Positions 62,907 through 64,000 of a DNA stretch of 64,000 nt are shown one piece after another. The notes under the pieces are model-generated. The model saw nothing but the letters and a program-made list of their open reading frames with translations, was not told where the DNA came from and ran no database searches. Both the position numbers and the translations under genes were made by a program. Each line of letters begins with the position of its first letter. The stretch's first letter is position 1. The DNA is from Prolixibacter sp. NT017 (lineage in GTDB: Bacteria; Bacteroidota; Bacteroidia; Bacteroidales; Prolixibacteraceae): positions 2,046,001 through 2,110,000 of the forward strand of contig NZ_BLAV01000001.1 in NCBI RefSeq assembly GCF_009617875.1, given 5' to 3'.

Positions 62907-64000
62907 TTACCGTACGTTCGCTACGGCTTCGTATATGTTTTTTAGTTTTTCGTTCCGGATATGATTCTGTTGTTTGATTTCATCGGGATACAGGAAACCT
63001 TTGTTCAACTCGGCGAAGCGGGCATTCAGGTCTTTCGATTCATCCAACAGCTTCTTCAGCTTCGGCAATATCACTTTTCCCATCTCCCGGTTATACTGAT
63101 CCGATTCATAGACTGATTCCACTTGTTTAAAGGCCAGATAAAAGTCCCTTAAGTCGAGCATCAGCCGCAAATGAGCGAACTCTTTCTGATGATCTTTCGG
63201 AGTCAGTGTTGCCATCATCGCTTTCGCCGCGTCAACACTCTTCCTGATGGAGTCAAGCTTCGCCACATCTTCCGGCGTATCCACTTTTACTAAATTCGGG
63301 GAGACGAGCAGTATTTTCCAAAGCTTCTCTCCCTCTGCTGCGGTCAAACCAAAGCGGTCCTGTGCATACTGCACCACAAACTTCTCCGGATTGAGCGGCT
63401 CGGCCTGCTTCAACGACTGCGCATAGGCAGCAACCAGGATGTGGAAGCCGGACAACGGATAGACATTACGAATCGCATGCATATCAATCACCTCGTAATT
63501 GGTATCCCAGGTAAAACCATAAACGCCTGAAGTGGACCAGGAGGTCATGACCATTCCCTGGTAACCGGCTTTTCGGGCATACGGGATGAAATCGTGCTGA
63601 TTATTGAAATGCTTTTGCCAATCGGTGGTGTACCAGTTATCGGGATGGCTGCGAATGGCCGGCGAGCCCCAGAACGTGAGTCCCTGGTCGAGTAACTTGC
63701 CAATATCGCCGAAGTGATTGATTTTCCAACCGTAGTTCCAATCCACATACACGGTTTGTTTGGGCAGCTGTTTGACGGCTTCGGGGTACTTCAACACGAT
63801 ATCGGACCATAGCACCGGGATTTTCCCCAGGCTTACCACAATTTTGCACATCTCGGCGATGTAATCGGCAAACAATTTGCCCTTCCCCTCTTCTGCAGCC
63901 TTGGCCGAGCAGATGGGACAATGCCCCAACAACCGGGTTTCGTCGCCACCAATGTGAATGTATTTTGACTTGTGCAGCGATGCCATATCAGCAAACAGAT
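62907..64000 (-). CDS. GH20-type hexosaminidase, N-terminal part outside window
   Basis: The frame is open to the window edge; the C-terminal ~364 codons are visible. SKYIHIGGDETRLLGHC contains the GH20 catalytic Asp-Glu pair, followed by CPICSAKAAEEGKGK, VLWSDIVLKYPEAV and VYVDWNYGWKINHF. The long C-terminal helical part (about 130 residues, ending ENIYEAVANVR-like) is not in the other GH20 of the operon, so they belong to different subgroups. It is the most upstream operon gene visible. Confidence 0.85.
   Translation of the reverse strand, partial: LFADMASLHKSKYIHIGGDETRLLGHCPICSAKAAEEGKGKLFADYIAEMCKIVVSLGKIPVLWSDIVLKYPEAVKQLPKQTVYVDWNYGWKINHFGDIGKLLDQGLTFWGSPAIRSHPDNWYTTDWQKHFNNQHDFIPYARKAGYQGMVMTSWSTSGVYGFTWDTNYEVIDMHAIRNVYPLSGFHILVAAYAQSLKQAEPLNPEKFVVQYAQDRFGLTAAEGEKLWKILLVSPNLVKVDTPEDVAKLDSIRKSVDAAKAMMATLTPKDHQKEFAHLRLMLDLRDFYLAFKQVESVYESDQYNREMGKVILPKLKKLLDESKDLNARFAELNKGFLYPDEIKQQNHIRNEKLKNIYEAVANVR

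Noticed and set aside
1..64000. tRNA or rRNA genes, integrases or transposases
   Set aside because: I looked through all intergenic gaps and coding products and found no tRNA cloverleaf, rRNA segment, recombinase or IS transposase that I could support.

Overview
The window looks like chromosomal DNA of a free-living or sediment/gut-type Bacteroidota. The evidence is: several starts preceded by the phylum's TTG-N(17-23)-TAnnTTTG promoter (clearest at 4881-4910 and 8649-8677), weak Shine-Dalgarno use, lipoproteins with short SG/SS-C lipoboxes, a secreted protease with a C-terminal type IX sorting domain, and family content typical of the phylum (DUF2891, GH20/GH26/GH16 lipoproteins, NagX-like acyltransferase, PagL-like deacylase). 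The phosphotransbutyrylase/butyrate kinase pair beside acetate kinases suggests a facultative or strict fermenter, possibly of the Marinilabiliales/Prolixibacteraceae type; that placement is inference only.

Layout. 1-829: end-truncated DUF2891 gene. 1123-4139: a retropepsin-like/RimK fusion and a PagL-type lipid A deacylase. 4145-4825: a non-coding array of about 17 units with a strict ~41-bp period. 4919-14720: housekeeping and membrane genes (MFS, PhnP-like MBL hydrolase, two BASS-type transporters flanking an RsmI-family methyltransferase, acyltransferase, YciB-Nudix fusion, FKBP lipoprotein, NrnA, Ndk). 14885-22723: sugar porter, sorbitol/xylitol-type dehydrogenase, RecQ, GH26 mannanase-like lipoprotein, and an APP1 phosphatase/diacylglycerol kinase pair. 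23024-33794: small membrane protein, SUMF1-like lipoprotein, DUF4174 protein, an iron-complex/cobalamin-type ABC importer with a palindrome over its promoter, T9SS lysyl-endopeptidase-like protease, free-standing ThrRS editing domain, DUF5060-type glycosidase. 34179-45735: Na+/H+ antiporter, then an acyl-phosphate fermentation cluster (pta, hbd-like, ackA, ackA, ptb, buk), diverging from a large FAD/Fe-S D-lactate/glycolate-type dehydrogenase.

45851-55473 is the accessory part: a 22-bp-period direct-repeat array, DEAD-box helicase, patatin, CPBP-like protease, a GxxExxY nuclease-fold gene whose stop codon lies in one arm of a 563-bp inverted-repeat-bounded segment, two AT-rich orphan small genes, a DedA-ATP-grasp fusion, and a lipoprotein gene bracketed by ~147-bp direct repeats rich in perfect palindromes.

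55565-64000 is one minus-strand glycan operon: two GH20 hexosaminidases, sialate O-acetylesterase-like esterase, sodium:solute symporter, NagA-like deacetylase, GH16-like lipoprotein and a NagX-like membrane acyltransferase. Together they suggest trimming, uptake and deacetylation of N-acetylglucosamine-containing (mucin, keratan or chitin-like) glycans. No SusC/SusD pair, nagB or GlcNAc kinase is seen in the window.
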